A stretch of DNA of 64,000 bases from Methylobacterium sp. R2-1 (GCF_014191355.1 NZ_JACHWM010000003.1:310001-374000), one strand, 5' to 3'; shown: positions 8,492 to 18,546, counted from the first letter of the stretch. The notes: generated by a model from the sequence alone, not told the origin. Program-made: numbers and translations.

Positions 8492-9853
8492 TCAGCCCGT
8501 GGCCAGGCGCATGCGGGCGAGGCCGCCGACTCCGGGTCCGGAGGCCCGGTCGGCATATGGTCCGGTCGTGGCCGCGGCGGCTTCGACCACGGCGCGGGCG
8601 GCGTTCGTCCCGGAGAGGACCGCTCCCTCGATGCAGGCCGGCAAGCCCGTCTCGGTCCAGTCCCCGGCGAGGAACAGGTTCGCGAGCCCGGTCTGCGGAC
8701 CGGGCCGGCGGCCCCGACTCCAGGGCGTCGCCGCGAAGGTCGCCCGTCGTTCCCGCACGACCTGCCAGGGTGGCGGCTCCGCCGGAACGGCTTCGGAACC
8801 GATCACGCTGGCGACCTCCCTCCAAACCCGGGAGGCGAGCGCCGGGCGTTCGAGTTCGGCGAGGTCCGTGCCACTGACGGTCACGGACAGGCGGTCCGGG
8901 TAGGTGAACAGCCAGTCCGACAGCCCGTTAGCGAGACCGGTGACGAGAGGCAGCCCCGGCGGGGGACACATGCGGAAATGGACGTTCGAGATGCCGACGC
9001 TCTCCATCGGCACCGCCAAACCCGGCAGGAGGCCGGCGGCGACCCAGGGCGGCACGGCCAGGACCACGGCATCGTCCGGGCCGAGCAGCGCCGCCTCCGT
9101 GCCGAACGCCAATGCGGCGATCCGCCGGCCGTCAACGACGGCGCGCTGCAGGCGATGGCCGAGGCGGATCTCGCAGCCCCGGGCGATCAAGTAGGCCAAC
9201 GTCGGATCGACATAGGCGGCCGAAAGGCCCGCCGTCGCGACGAGCGGCCGGCAAGCATCGCCGCCCGCGACGAGCGTCCGGCGAAGCACCTCAGCGGCGA
9301 GGCCGGCATCGGCGCGCGGCGGATCGATGTTGAGCGCGGCCAGCAGCACGGGCTTCCAAAGCCGCTCGTAGAGCGGGCCCTCGCAGCTCAGGACGCTGCC
9401 AACCGTGGCTCCGGGCGGGGCACGCAGCAGGCGTAGGATCGCGACGTGGTCGATCGCCCGGGTATCCGGCACCCGGCGGCGCGGGTCGAGTATCCACCAG
9501 GGCAGGCGCCCGCGATTCGGCCGTAGCGTCCAGCGCTCGCCCGTGGTGAGGTCGACGAAGGGGAACTCCGGTTCCGTCTCCGTCAGGGCGGCGCGGCCGC
9601 CGACGCGGTCGAGGAAGGCCAGGGCCGCGCGGTTGCCCGACAGCAGGAGATGGTTGCCGTTGTCGATGGTGAGGTCGAGGCGGGCGTCGTGGTACGAGCG
9701 GCATCGGCCGCCGGCCTGGCGCGCGGCCTCATGCAGGACCACCCGGCGGCCCGCGTCCGCGAGACCGACGGCCGCCGCCAGCCCGGCGAGGCCGGCGCCG
9801 ACGACGTGCACGGTTCCTCCCGGTGCGGGCCGCCCCGGGTTCAGATGTGTCAT
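8492..9853 (-). CDS. hpnE: hydroxysqualene dehydroxylase HpnE (FAD-dependent amine oxidase fold)
   Basis: The 453-residue protein opens with a dinucleotide-binding motif (VVGAGLAGLAAAVGLADAG) followed by HEAARQAGGRCRS, then DNGNHLLLSGN, which together match squalene-associated FAD-dependent desaturases. It ends with a FAD-contacting LFLAGDWTETGLPACIEGAV segment. HpnE removes hydroxyl from hydroxysqualene to give squalene for hopanoid synthesis, acting after HpnC and HpnD. Neither hpnC nor hpnD is adjacent; in many relatives the three are clustered, so this may be a separated gene or a second copy. Confidence 0.85.
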   Translation of the reverse strand: MTHLNPGRPAPGGTVHVVGAGLAGLAAAVGLADAGRRVVLHEAARQAGGRCRSYHDARLDLTIDNGNHLLLSGNRAALAFLDRVGGRAALTETEPEFPFVDLTTGERWTLRPNRGRLPWWILDPRRRVPDTRAIDHVAILRLLRAPPGATVGSVLSCEGPLYERLWKPVLLAALNIDPPRADAGLAAEVLRRTLVAGGDACRPLVATAGLSAAYVDPTLAYLIARGCEIRLGHRLQRAVVDGRRIAALAFGTEAALLGPDDAVVLAVPPWVAAGLLPGLAVPMESVGISNVHFRMCPPPGLPLVTGLANGLSDWLFTYPDRLSVTVSGTDLAELERPALASRVWREVASVIGSEAVPAEPPPWQVVRERRATFAATPWSRGRRPGPQTGLANLFLAGDWTETGLPACIEGAVLSGTNAARAVVEAAAATTGPYADRASGPGVGGLARMRLATG

Positions 9854-9912
9854 GATATGCTCCTGTTGGATGGGAGCCGTGCCGAGCCGGCACGGAACCG
9901 AGGCCTTCGTGG

Positions 9913-10362
9913 CTAGACCCTGCGCGGAGCGAGTGCGCCACGGCCGGGCACCGGCTCGTCGACGAGGCGCCAGCCGATGCCTTCGACCGTCACCAGCTGC
10001 CGGGTGCCGGCACTGTCGTCGCGGAAGGGCTTCCGGCCTCCCACGTTCAGCCCGAGCAGCGCCGTCCCGAGCGGGCTCGCGATCGAGAGTTCATCGGGCA
10101 GGTCGGTGAGGTGGAGGGGATGCACGAGGAGTTGGCCCCGTACGGCCGGCTCGTCATCGAGCCGATAGAGCACCCGTCAGTTGACCGAGACGACCTCACC
10201 CGGCAGCGCGCAGGGCTGGCACAGGGTCGCCCGCTTCAGCTCCGACGGCAGGAAGTCGGCGTGGCTGTCGCCGCGCAGGTAGGCGTCGAGCCCGAAGGCC
10301 ACGAACCGTTCGAAATCGCGGGTCGTGACGGTGATGGACGGGAGTTCATGGATCGCGTGCAT
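9913..10362 (-). pseudogene. Rnk-like (GreA/GreB C-terminal fold) gene interrupted by in-frame TGA
   Basis: Two minus-strand frames lie in register: codons from ATG 10362 (start MHAIHELPSI) to TGA at 10177-10179, and RVLYRLDDEPAVRGQLLVHP onward to 9913. Joined across the stop they make a 149-codon Rnk/nucleoside diphosphate kinase regulator-like protein, an N-terminal helical hairpin followed by a GreA-type C-terminal domain with LASPLGTALLGL-like features (here IASPLGTALLGL). The stop falls at a position that reads Ser in relatives as I recall them (VSxNSRVxY). The domain halves fit too well to be chance, so a recent nonsense mutation is likely. Confidence 0.72.
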
Positions 10363-11147
10363 CCTGGCACCTCACAGCATGGCCGGTGCCGCGCGAACGG
10401 CGCGCGCAGACGGCCCGGCGGCGTCCGGGAGGGCGCCGCGCGAACGGACGGAAGGGTTGCTGGAGATCGTCCCTGGCCTCAGTCGCGGCCTACGAAAGGC
10501 CGGCCGGCGGAGCGCCAGGGCTACGAGCCTGCTTGCAGGCTGCCCGAGCGCGCCAGGAGGCGGATGCTCTGGAGTCGGTTCGACATGATACTCCTAACTT
10601 CGGGACCACGCCGCGCGGTGTCAAGCCGGGCTGGAAGACGGCGTCGGGAGCCGGCGGGCGAGTTTGACAACTGCGGCTGCTTGGCCAATGCTCAGCCCAT
10701 CATGCCGTTCATCGCGACCCTCAACCGTGGCCTGCTCCGGGCAGGTAACCTGATCGCGGGCAAGTAGCCCCGAGCCGACGGCGCGTATCCGCCCATCCAG
10801 CTCGGGGTCCTCGGGACAGCTTTCGCAAAGCGCCCGAAGGTCGGCCGAGAGGCACGACGACACTCATTCCAGAACCATGAGACGCAGGCCAGCGGCGCTC
10901 GACGTCGCCAAGTCCTGCGTTCGCGCGGCCAAGAATCCAAGACGCCGGCGTCGTGGCCCAAGTGCACACAGAAGGCACCCATGACAGACGACACGCCCGC
11001 GCCGGCCCCCGCTCTGGAACTACCCACTGACGGCGGAGGCGACCGGAAGGTCATACCTCTGCTCCGGCCCAGCTAAACCAACCGCCTGCTCAAGCTGGCG
11101 ATGATGACGACCCCGGCCCACGCGCGGCCTGAACGAGGATCTTCGAG
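10363..11147. other. 785-base stretch without a confident gene
   Basis: The only candidate found is a 31-codon plus-strand ORF at 10981-11076 (start MTDDTPAPAP) with AGAAGGC upstream; it is too short to accept without conservation evidence. A 21-codon minus-strand ORF after a GGAG at about 10590 is equally weak. Longer frames here have the Arg/Ala/Pro-rich composition of shadow frames. The stretch separates the broken Rnk-like gene from two intact ones. Confidence 0.4.
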
Positions 11148-11570
11148 ATGGATATGACGAGAAGGGCCGCCGGCGGCAGGAGCCTGCCGAAGATCAAGGT
11201 GACGGCGGAGGACCACGCGCGTCTGACCGGCCTGGCATCGGCCGCCATAGACCGCATGCCGGAGGTAGCCGCCTACCTGGCGGACGAGCTCGACCGGGCG
11301 CAGGTCGTGCGAGCCGGGAAGGCCGCCGTCGGGTTCGTCCGGATGGGCTGCGAGGTCGAGTTCCGGGACGATACGACCGGCAAGGTCCAGGGGGTGACCC
11401 TCGTCTACCCGGGCGAGGCCGATATCAGCCAGGGCAGGATCTCGGTGCTGACGCCGGTCGGCGCGGCCCTGCTCGGCCTGAGCGCGGGGCAGTCCATCGA
11501 CTGGGCCACCCGCACCGGCGCGGGAAAGCGCCTGACCGTGCTCGGTGTCCGCGAGCCGGCTTTCGCCTGA
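11148..11570 (+). CDS. Rnk-like nucleoside diphosphate kinase regulator / GreA C-terminal fold protein
   Basis: The 140-residue protein has the family layout: an N-terminal helical part (HARLTGLASAA...YLADELDRA) and a C-terminal FKBP-like GreA/GreB domain with TLVYPGEADISQGRISVLTP and VGAALLGLSAGQSIDW. Proteins of this type bind RNA polymerase (Rnk) and modulate transcription or NDP kinase levels. A weak purine-rich GAGG lies about 10 bases before the ATG. It sits 51 bases from a paralogue on the same strand. Confidence 0.85.
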   Translation: MDMTRRAAGGRSLPKIKVTAEDHARLTGLASAAIDRMPEVAAYLADELDRAQVVRAGKAAVGFVRMGCEVEFRDDTTGKVQGVTLVYPGEADISQGRISVLTPVGAALLGLSAGQSIDWATRTGAGKRLTVLGVREPAFA

Positions 11571-11621
11571 ACCGAATGCGCGCCCGCCGCGCCCCAACCG
11601 TCCTCCCATGTCGAGATTCCG

Positions 11622-12029
11622 ATGTCCGTGCCCGCCAGCCTCGAAGAACGCCCGCCGCTGATCATCCCGACGACGGACTTGCGGTCGCTGCGCGAGGTGG
11701 TGGTCGCGGCTCGGCCGCCCCACCCGCGGGCGGCCGTCGCGGCTTGGCTGGCGGAGGAGCTCGACCGCGCCACTGTGGTCGCGCCGGAGGCGATGCCGCG
11801 GCGCGCGGTGACCATGCACGCGCGAGTTGCGTACCGGGACGACGTCACCGACCAAATCGGGTGTGTGACGCTCGTCTACCCTGGCGAGGAGGATGCGGAG
11901 GCTCACGCCGTCTCGGTCCTCTCGCCGGTCGGGGCCGCCCTCATCGGCTTGTCCGAGGGGCAGTCGATCCGCTGGCGCACGCCATCGGGCGGGCTGCGCG
12001 GCCTGACCGTCCTTCGCGTGCTATTCTAG
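11622..12029 (+). CDS. second Rnk-like regulator, paralogue of the preceding gene
   Basis: The 135-residue product has the same architecture as the gene at 11148: WLAEELDRATVV, then TLVYPGEEDAEAHAVSVLSP and VGAALIGLSEGQSIRW. The core motifs are nearly identical, but the N-terminal 40 residues diverge, suggesting tandem duplication followed by divergence of the partner-binding hairpin. The two are probably co-transcribed. The specific target is unknown. Confidence 0.83.
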   Translation: MSVPASLEERPPLIIPTTDLRSLREVVVAARPPHPRAAVAAWLAEELDRATVVAPEAMPRRAVTMHARVAYRDDVTDQIGCVTLVYPGEEDAEAHAVSVLSPVGAALIGLSEGQSIRWRTPSGGLRGLTVLRVLF

Positions 12030-12385
12030 CCCTATGAGATCACCCTCGTCTTCCCTAGGCTGAGTTCTCAACGTCTATGGAAATGGTCCAGCCGCCTGAT
12101 GGTCCGCTTCTACGTGATGATCGGACTATCAGGCCCGCGAGGTCGGAGGTCCGCAAGCGGCGCAATTGGGACCAATGATCTGTCCTCAACCGATGTTCTC
12201 TTCAACGATGCGGGCGAACGCCGCCCGGCGGCCGAGATGGGCGCACAACAGAATGTCGGCTTCCCGACCCACGCCCAAGTTCCGCCTCGGGCTCAGGCGG
12301 GAAGACGCGGTCGGCCGTTTCGTTACAGTCGCAGCTCCTTGCCATCCGTTGAGCTCGCGCTCATGGCGGCCTATGCACTGACCCC
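12030..12385. other. 356-base intergenic region, no gene seen
   Basis: No frame in this stretch has convincing composition, start site or motif. It probably contains the terminator of the Rnk-like pair and the promoter for the YgiQ gene, but no clear hairpin or promoter boxes were identified. Confidence 0.4.
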
Positions 12386-14446
12386 ATGGAACTCCGAGCT
12401 TCCGCCGAACGCCCCCTGGCTCCCTTGACCAGCGCACCATTGGCCTGCAAACCGCCGCCTGCCAGAAACGCGGCGCCGTTCCTGCCGATGAGCCGCGCCG
12501 AGATGGCCGCGCTCAACTGGGACGCCTGCGACATCGTGCTGGTGACGGGTGATGCCTACGTGGATCATCCGAGCTTCGGCATGGCCATCATCGGCCGGCT
12601 GCTCGAAGCGCAGGGGTTCCGGGTCGGCATCATCGCGCAGCCCGACTGGCATTCGGCGGAACCGTTCAAGGCCCTGGGCAAGCCGACCCTGTTCTTCGGC
12701 GTAACCGGTGGCAATCTCGATTCGATGGTGAACCGCTACACGGCGGACCGCCGGCTGCGCCATGACGACGCCTACACGGCCGACGGCGAAGGCGGCCGAC
12801 GCCCGGACCGCTGCACCATCGTCTACACCCAGCGCTGCCGCGAAGCCTACAAGGACGTGCCGATCGTGCTCGGCGGCATCGAGGCGTCCCTGCGTCGCAT
12901 CGCCCACTACGATTACTGGTCCGACAAGGTACGTCGCTCGATCCTGGCGGACGCGAAGGCGGACCTGCTCCTCTACGGCAATGCTGAGCGAGCCGTGGTC
13001 GAGGTGGCGAACCGCCTCGCGGCCGGTGAGGCGCCGCACGAGCTCGACTCTGTCCGGGGCGTCGCCCTGTTCCGCCGCGTGCCCGAGCATTACACCGAGC
13101 TGCCCGCCGACGATCTCGATTCTGCGGACGAGGCCGCCGCCCGCCGGCCTGGCGAAACCGTGATCCGGCTCCCCGCCTATGACGAGGTCAAGGACGACAA
13201 GGAGGCCTATGCCCGCGCCTCGCGCGTGCTGCACCGGGAGGCCAACCCCGGCAACGCGCGCCCGCTCGTCCAGCGCCACGGCGACCGCGACCTGTGGCTG
13301 AACCCGCCGCCGATCCCGCTGACCAGCGACGAGATGGATGCGGTCTATGACCTGCCTTACGCGCGCGCCCCCCATCCGTCCTACGGTGACGCGAAGATCC
13401 CCGCCTGGGACATGATCAAGTTTTCGGTGACGATCATGCGCGGCTGCTTCGGCGGCTGCACCTTCTGCTCCATCACCGAGCACGAGGGCCGCGTCATCCA
13501 GAACCGCTCGGAGGGCTCGATCCTGCGCGAGATCGAGCGGATCCGCGACAAGACGCCGGGGTTCACGGGCGTGATCTCGGATGTCGGCGGGCCGACCGCG
13601 AACATGTACCGGATGGCCTGTAAGGACCCGAAGATCGAGGCGGCGTGCCGGCTGCCGTCATGCGTCTTCCCGGACATCTGTCCGAACCTGAACACCTCGC
13701 ACGATGACCTGATCCGGCTTTATCGCAAGGTCCGCGAGGTGAAGGGCGTCAAGAAGGTGATGGTCGCCTCCGGCGTGCGCTACGACCTCGCGGTCAGAAG
13801 CCCCGAATACGTCAAGGAACTCGTGACCCATCACGTCGGCGGCCGTCTGAAGATCGCGCCCGAGCACACCGAGCGCGGCCCGCTCGACAAGATGATGAAG
13901 CCGGGGATCGGCACCTACGACCGCTTCAAGGAAATGTTCGACGCCGCCGCCAAGCAGGCCGGCAAGAAATACTACCTGATCCCGTATTTCATCGCCGCGC
14001 ATCCGGGCACGACTGACGAGGACATGATGCACCTCGCGCTCTGGCTCAAGAAGAACGACTATCGCGCCGATCAGGTCCAGACCTTCCTGCCCTCGCCCAT
14101 GGCGACCGCCACGGCGATGTATCATACCGAGATCAATCCGTTGCGGGGCGTGCGGCGGGGCAGCAGCGAACCCGTCGAGGCGATCAAGGGGCTGCGGCAG
14201 CGCCGGCTGCACAAGGCGTTCTTGCGCTACCACGACCCCGAGAACTGGCCCCTACTTCGTGAGGCGCTGCGAGAGATGGGCCGCGCGGATCTAATTGGAC
14301 CGAGGCCGGACCAGCTCGTGCCACTCTCGCAGCCGCCGGGAACAGGCTTAGGCGCGGCGGGCAAGGGGCGAGGCCAGCCGCGACCCGTGCACCGCACGGG
14401 CGGCGGGCAGCGTTTCACGACGAAGGGCGTGCCGCTGAAAAAGTGA
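12386..14446 (+). CDS. YgiQ/UPF0313 family radical SAM protein
   Basis: The 686-residue protein matches YgiQ closely. The N-terminal [11 protein letters not shown] and [27 protein letters not shown] segment is followed by a radical SAM core whose CFGGCTFCS motif (CxxxCxxC) binds the 4Fe-4S cluster, and then by a family-specific segment [19 protein letters not shown]. The first Met is used because the conserved PFLPMSR segment lies about 32 residues in, as in the E. coli protein. The C-terminus is Arg/Gly-rich. The reaction is unknown for the whole family. Confidence 0.93.
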   Translation: MELRASAERPLAPLTSAPLACKPPPARNAAPFLPMSRAEMAALNWDACDIVLVTGDAYVDHPSFGMAIIGRLLEAQGFRVGIIAQPDWHSAEPFKALGKPTLFFGVTGGNLDSMVNRYTADRRLRHDDAYTADGEGGRRPDRCTIVYTQRCREAYKDVPIVLGGIEASLRRIAHYDYWSDKVRRSILADAKADLLLYGNAERAVVEVANRLAAGEAPHELDSVRGVALFRRVPEHYTELPADDLDSADEAAARRPGETVIRLPAYDEVKDDKEAYARASRVLHREANPGNARPLVQRHGDRDLWLNPPPIPLTSDEMDAVYDLPYARAPHPSYGDAKIPAWDMIKFSVTIMRGCFGGCTFCSITEHEGRVIQNRSEGSILREIERIRDKTPGFTGVISDVGGPTANMYRMACKDPKIEAACRLPSCVFPDICPNLNTSHDDLIRLYRKVREVKGVKKVMVASGVRYDLAVRSPEYVKELVTHHVGGRLKIAPEHTERGPLDKMMKPGIGTYDRFKEMFDAAAKQAGKKYYLIPYFIAAHPGTTDEDMMHLALWLKKNDYRADQVQTFLPSPMATATAMYHTEINPLRGVRRGSSEPVEAIKGLRQRRLHKAFLRYHDPENWPLLREALREMGRADLIGPRPDQLVPLSQPPGTGLGAAGKGRGQPRPVHRTGGGQRFTTKGVPLKK

Positions 14447-15089
14447 CTGTCTCGCACATCCGATAGGCGGATGTTTCGATAGCGGCTTCTGATCAAGATC
14501 CCTCATCAGATGCCGGTCGCCGATGTCGGCACCGGAGCAGTTGGTCAGCAGATCAGAATGAACGGGCCGGGTGCGTCGCCGAAAGTCAGCATCCCGGCAT
14601 GAAGCGAAGGTCTGGAAGTGGCGTGCCGCTGTTCGAACTGTGTTCGAACTCCTGACCCCTTGCAGACCTTCTGCCTTGCCGGTCCGGATGGCCGCTCCAA
14701 AGTAGGAAGCGGATTTGGCAGCGGCGGCCATGACATCAGCATGTTCGGACATGTCGGTGCCCACGGTGCCTATTCGGCCCTGTAGTGCTTGAATCGGCTC
14801 TGAGACGCTTACGCCACCCACAGGTCTCGACCTTGCACATTGTGTTGGCGTTCTTGAGAGCGTCAGTCGCGCCAACGAAGCGGCCCGTTCTCTACGAAGA
14901 ACGTCCCAGCTAGTGCAAGGCGGTGCCTATGGCTTGACGTCATCCGGCCGAAGCGACTTCCAGGCTGAGGCTCAATCATGACACGCCGAGCCGATCCTCA
15001 CCGTTTTACCGGCCCGCGACGGATCCTGAACGCTTCCAAAGCCTTACGGTATGGACGTGCCACACCTACGAAGCGAGAGGAGCCAGCCA
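14447..15089. other. 643-base intergenic region carrying a decayed dispersed repeat
   Basis: No gene is convincing here. A minus-strand frame around 14600-14740 has reasonable composition in part (MSEHADVMAAAAKSASYFG) but no start context or family. The stretch holds one member of a degenerate repeat family at 14642-14671. The region between about 14500 and 14900 looks like eroded sequence. Confidence 0.4.
14642..14671 (-). repeat. dispersed degenerate repeat, copy 1
   Basis: Read on the minus strand this begins GAAGGTCTGCAAGGGGTCAG and continues GAGTTCGAAC. Related intergenic copies are at 18341 (plus), 28099 (minus) and 42333 (minus). The shared core is approximately GAAGGTCCGGAAGGGGTCAG followed by GAGTTCGCATG. 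Confidence 0.5.
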
Positions 15090-15434
15090 ATGTCGTTTGA
15101 GATTCCAGACACCGCTAAGCCCGGCGACATCCTCACGCCGGGTGGCAAGATCCTCTGCCGTGACCATGAGCTTCATGAATTCGGCTACTTCACCGTTACC
15201 TACGAGCAGGCTCAGATCGCGCGAAAGCACGGCTGGGGTTGTCGGGCCGGCGTTGTCCTCGACGGAGAGCACGACGACGAATGGAGCTGGGCCTACGCTG
15301 AGGAGGAGCGACGGGACGCGTTTCAGAATGGCGAGAAGCCGCCCCTGGTCCTGATCTACCGAGAGGCGCCAGTTTGCCCGCTCGATACACCTCCCTCCTG
15401 CCCAATCACAGCGGGTAGGCCGGCGTCTCCGTGA
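15090..15434 (+). CDS. hypothetical protein (114 aa)
   Basis: AGAGGAG lies 8 bases before the ATG at 15090, which is preferred over an upstream Met at 15051. The protein begins MSFEIPDTAKPGDILTPGGK and is acidic and tryptophan-containing in the middle (DDEWSWAYAEEERRD), with a Pro/Cys-containing tail. No signal peptide, membrane helix or known domain was recognised. The neighbours give no functional clue. Confidence 0.6.
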   Translation: MSFEIPDTAKPGDILTPGGKILCRDHELHEFGYFTVTYEQAQIARKHGWGCRAGVVLDGEHDDEWSWAYAEEERRDAFQNGEKPPLVLIYREAPVCPLDTPPSCPITAGRPASP

Positions 15435-15467
15435 CCTTTTGCTGACCTTCCGCCTCAAGGCTTTGAA

Positions 15468-15493
15468 TGTCCGCTTCGCCCGAAAAGCGGACA
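15468..15493. repeat. TGTCCGCTT / AAGCGGACA palindrome
   Basis: Perfect 9-base arms flank an 8-base loop in the gap between two genes. Single half-sites or eroded versions occur at 35451 (AAGCGGACA), about 37806 (TTGCGGACA) and 42381 (AGTCCGCTT). It could fold as a hairpin terminator, but there is no T-run, and the repetition suggests a repeat element. Confidence 0.5.
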
Positions 15494-15578
15494 CGCAGTT
15501 GAGGTACTGGCAGCCTTCAACGCCGACTGCGGAACAAGCTGCGAGCCCTCGGCTTCCCCCGTGGTCAAGCGAGGACGC

Positions 15579-16577
15579 ATGCACAACGACAGCGCTCACA
15601 ACGTGAGATCCGACCGTAACAGCCGGAACTGGTTAGCTCCCGCAGTGATCGGATCGGCAGCCGTTTTGGGGGCCGCGGCGCTCTACTCGGCGGCTCAGGC
15701 GGCTGAGGCGGAGCGACGCTACCCACCTATTGGTCGCTTCATGACCGTGAACGGGGTCCGCCTGCACTACATCGAGCGTGGGCAAGGCGAGCCCCTGGTG
15801 CTCATCCACGGCAACGGCACGATGATCCAGGACTTCCTGGTTAGCGGCATCGTCGACGAGCTTGCCAATCGCTACCGGGTGATCGTCATCGACCGGCCGG
15901 GCTACGGCTACAGTGAGCGCCCACGCGCGCTATGGACACCGCGCGCCCACGCCACGCTCTTCCAAGCCGCGCTGGAGCGACTCGGCGTGGCGCAGGCTGT
16001 CGTGCTCGGGCATTCATGGGGTAGCCTCGTCGCGGTCGCCCTCGCGCTGCAGGCGCCGCAACTCGTGCGCAACCTCGTGCTGGCCTCCGGTTACTATTAC
16101 CCGACGCTGCGCGCCGACGTCTTCCTGTTCTCGCCACCCGCCATCCCTGTGGTCGGGGACGTGATGCGCTATACCGTTTCACCAGTCGTCTCACGTCTGA
16201 TCCTGCCAGGCCTGATCAAATCCATGTTCGCGCCAGCGCAGGTGCCTGAGCGTTTCGACAGGATGTTCCCGATAGCGCTGATGCTCCGCCCCTCGCAGTT
16301 GCGTGCGGCTGCCGAGGACGCGGCCCTGATGACGCCCGTAACCGTCGAGCTTCAGGGGCACTATCGCGAGCTGAGGCTACCGGCGGTGATTATCACAGGC
16401 GCGGACGATCAGATCGCTGATGTCGGTCGTCAGTCGGAGCGGCTCCACCGCGAATTGGCGGACAGCGAGTTCATCGCCGTTCCTGGCATGGGGCACATGA
16501 TCCACCACCTTGCGCCCATGGAGGTGATCAGAGCCATTGATCGTGCATCGGAGAGGTCTCAGGCCAAGAACGCTTGA
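15579..16577 (+). CDS. alpha/beta hydrolase with N-terminal membrane anchor
   Basis: The 332-residue protein has an N-terminal hydrophobic helix (about residues 19-41), then an alpha/beta hydrolase fold: an oxyanion-loop HGNG segment, the nucleophile elbow GHSWGS, an acid in GADDQIAD and a catalytic His in GMGHMIHH. ATG at 15579 follows a GCGAGGA motif by about 5 bases and is preferred over GTG at 15561. The substrate is unknown; the helix suggests membrane attachment or export. Confidence 0.85.
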   Translation: MHNDSAHNVRSDRNSRNWLAPAVIGSAAVLGAAALYSAAQAAEAERRYPPIGRFMTVNGVRLHYIERGQGEPLVLIHGNGTMIQDFLVSGIVDELANRYRVIVIDRPGYGYSERPRALWTPRAHATLFQAALERLGVAQAVVLGHSWGSLVAVALALQAPQLVRNLVLASGYYYPTLRADVFLFSPPAIPVVGDVMRYTVSPVVSRLILPGLIKSMFAPAQVPERFDRMFPIALMLRPSQLRAAAEDAALMTPVTVELQGHYRELRLPAVIITGADDQIADVGRQSERLHRELADSEFIAVPGMGHMIHHLAPMEVIRAIDRASERSQAKNA

Positions 16578-17122
16578 GGAGCGCCTGAGCGCGCCATTGG
16601 ATTGCGCCATTCCACGTGGTCGCTCTCCTGCCGTTTCCGTTGATGCATGTCCTAGCGGAAGCCTAGGCGGACAGGATCGCCCAGCCGTGTAGACCGAGAC
16701 TCACCCGCGCGGCGCATCGCCGTCCTCCGCTCCGACCGCCCCATCCCTCTGTTGAGGGGCGCAGGGCTCCTTGTAGGAAGTGTCATGGCATCGAGAAGAT
16801 GCTGCTGGACCTCCGGCAAGGGGGCGTACCGCTTGCCAGCAAGTCCTGGTCACCAGGCCTGTCCCTCCCGCCCCTATGGCAGCTGTCAGGTGACGAGCGG
16901 CTAATCCGGCGACTCTGATCGAATGTCCGAAGGTGGCGCATCCTGGTCCACGAGTGGTGCTCAGCTGCCTGCCCACGCCGACGAGCTTGAAGATGCGCGG
17001 CCTACGGATAGACCCACTCTACCGCTCGTCAGTCACCAATCTGAATGCACGTCCGAGCTTGACGGAGGCTACGCCACGCCAGACGACAGCAGAAACTCGG
17101 TTTGCTCAGGGTAGTGGTCCAC
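16578..17122. other. 545-base intergenic region, no gene seen
   Basis: The frames here are short and of shadow composition. Short imperfect inverted repeats occur (for example around 16840-16860), but nothing amounts to a recognisable terminator, RNA or operator. Confidence 0.4.
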
Positions 17123-18247
17123 ATGGTGCGTTCCAGGCTGCCACGCGCTCGACCTCTACACTTCCGTCGTAGCGTTGTACGCGACCTACGCAATCGCATC
17201 CGCTTTGCTCTCGTCGGCCTCCTGCTTCTCATCGGCTTGCATGTCGTCTCAATGGTGGCGTTCGAACGTCTCGACCTCGGCGAGGCGATCTGGCTGACCT
17301 TCACTACCATCACGACGACAGGCTACGGGGACTTCTCCGCCAAGACCACAGCAGGTCGTGCCTCAACTATCGTCCTGATCTACCTATCCGGCATCTTCCT
17401 GCTGACCCAGGCAGGTGGCGCCTTCTTCGAGTTCAGAATCCTGCGACGCGAGCGCAAACGACGTGGCGAATGGAGGTGGAACATGCGCGATCATATCGTC
17501 TTCGTGAACGCGCCCGCCGATGAACCCGGTGACTACTTGCGCCGTCTTCTCAATCAGCTTCACCGCTCGCATGAGAATTTCATCGGCGTGCCATCTTTAA
17601 TCCTGACAGAGGCTTTCCCCGACGGCTTGCCGCCGGACCTTGAGGACGATCCACTCATCGTTCAGTTGAAAGGTCGTTTCGACGATCCAGCGGCTCTTGA
17701 GGCTGCTGGCGTCGACCACGCGCGCGTGCTCGTCATCCTGGCCGAACAGGAAGGCGACCGCCTCTCGGACAGCCGCACCTTCGACATCATCCATCGTCTG
17801 CGAGAGCGTGGCATCGATGCGCGCATTGTCGCGGAATGCGTGGATGACCTGAACCGGAAGCGACTGAAACGAGCGGGTGCCTCGGCCATCGTGCGGCCCC
17901 TGCGAGGCTACCCTGAGATGATTGTCCGTGCCATCGTTGCACCGGGGACAGAGTGGATTATCGAGCGTCTATTCTCCAGCGAAGGCGACGAGTGCCTGCG
18001 CTTTGACGTGCAGTTGCGGGATGTGCCCTGGCTCGGCATCGTTCCAGCAGTGCTTGCAGCCAATTTCGGAACACCGATTGGCTACGTTGACGCACAGGGT
18101 CAGCTTCATAGTAACCCGCCGCCCCAAACCCGAGTGACAGGTGAGGCTCTGTTCGTGTTGGTTGATGAGACGCAGAGGCCAAGCAATACAGCATTGCAGA
18201 AACTTATCGACAGCGTACCGTCTCATAGCACTAGTGAGAGTGCTTGA
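17123..18247 (+). CDS. potassium channel protein with TrkA-N/RCK-like domain
   Basis: The ion-channel module has a first helix at about residues 24-46, a pore helix and the K+ selectivity filter TTTGYGD near residue 65, then a second helix. It is followed by a cytoplasmic region of about 230 residues with a degenerate RCK/TrkA-N fold (IVFVNAPADEPGDYLRRLL, LVILAEQEGDRLSD, RIVAECVDDLNRKRLKRAGA). The product belongs to the voltage-independent 2-TM channel class. ATG at 17123 is taken over an upstream TTG at 17102. The expected Rossmann GxGxxG is not obvious, so ligand specificity is uncertain. Confidence 0.87.
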   Translation: MVRSRLPRARPLHFRRSVVRDLRNRIRFALVGLLLLIGLHVVSMVAFERLDLGEAIWLTFTTITTTGYGDFSAKTTAGRASTIVLIYLSGIFLLTQAGGAFFEFRILRRERKRRGEWRWNMRDHIVFVNAPADEPGDYLRRLLNQLHRSHENFIGVPSLILTEAFPDGLPPDLEDDPLIVQLKGRFDDPAALEAAGVDHARVLVILAEQEGDRLSDSRTFDIIHRLRERGIDARIVAECVDDLNRKRLKRAGASAIVRPLRGYPEMIVRAIVAPGTEWIIERLFSSEGDECLRFDVQLRDVPWLGIVPAVLAANFGTPIGYVDAQGQLHSNPPPQTRVTGEALFVLVDETQRPSNTALQKLIDSVPSHSTSESA

Positions 18248-18340
18248 TCGGAATAAAAATTCGATCGTTGGAAGCGAGCAGCGCGAGACCACGCACAGGC
18301 AGGCTTCTGATCCAAAGCAGACTTCGGAACGACTGCCGAC

Positions 18341-18365
18341 GAAGGTCCGGATAGGTGGCCAATCG
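18341..18365 (+). repeat. dispersed degenerate repeat, copy 2
   Basis: The segment starts GAAGGTCCGGATAGGTGGCC. It is preceded by AAAGCAGACTTCGG, a decayed form of the AAGCGGACA half-site. The stretch lies between the K+ channel gene and the RND operon. Confidence 0.45.
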
Positions 18366-18546
18366 GCAACGAGTGCACCCGGCTAAGCCGACTTTCGGAT
18401 CCGTGCCTCAACGGGTCAAAGATCAGACGCCTTCGATTACCTCAGCGGGCCCCCCAGGAGCCAATCCCCCTATTGACGCTGAGCAGCGGCGCGAATAAAT
18501 GACGACAATCATGAAAAACGCGCGATGCACGGCGTGGAGGCAGGCG

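Noticed and set aside
10177..10179. TGA in the Rnk-like gene as a selenocysteine codon
   Set aside because: No selenoprotein of this family is known to me, no stable stem-loop was seen just downstream, and the formate dehydrogenase here uses Cys, so a nonsense mutation is simpler.
10981..11076. 31-codon plus ORF before the intact Rnk-like pair
   Set aside because: A purine-rich site precedes it, but length and Pro/Ala-rich composition give no basis for calling a gene without conservation data.
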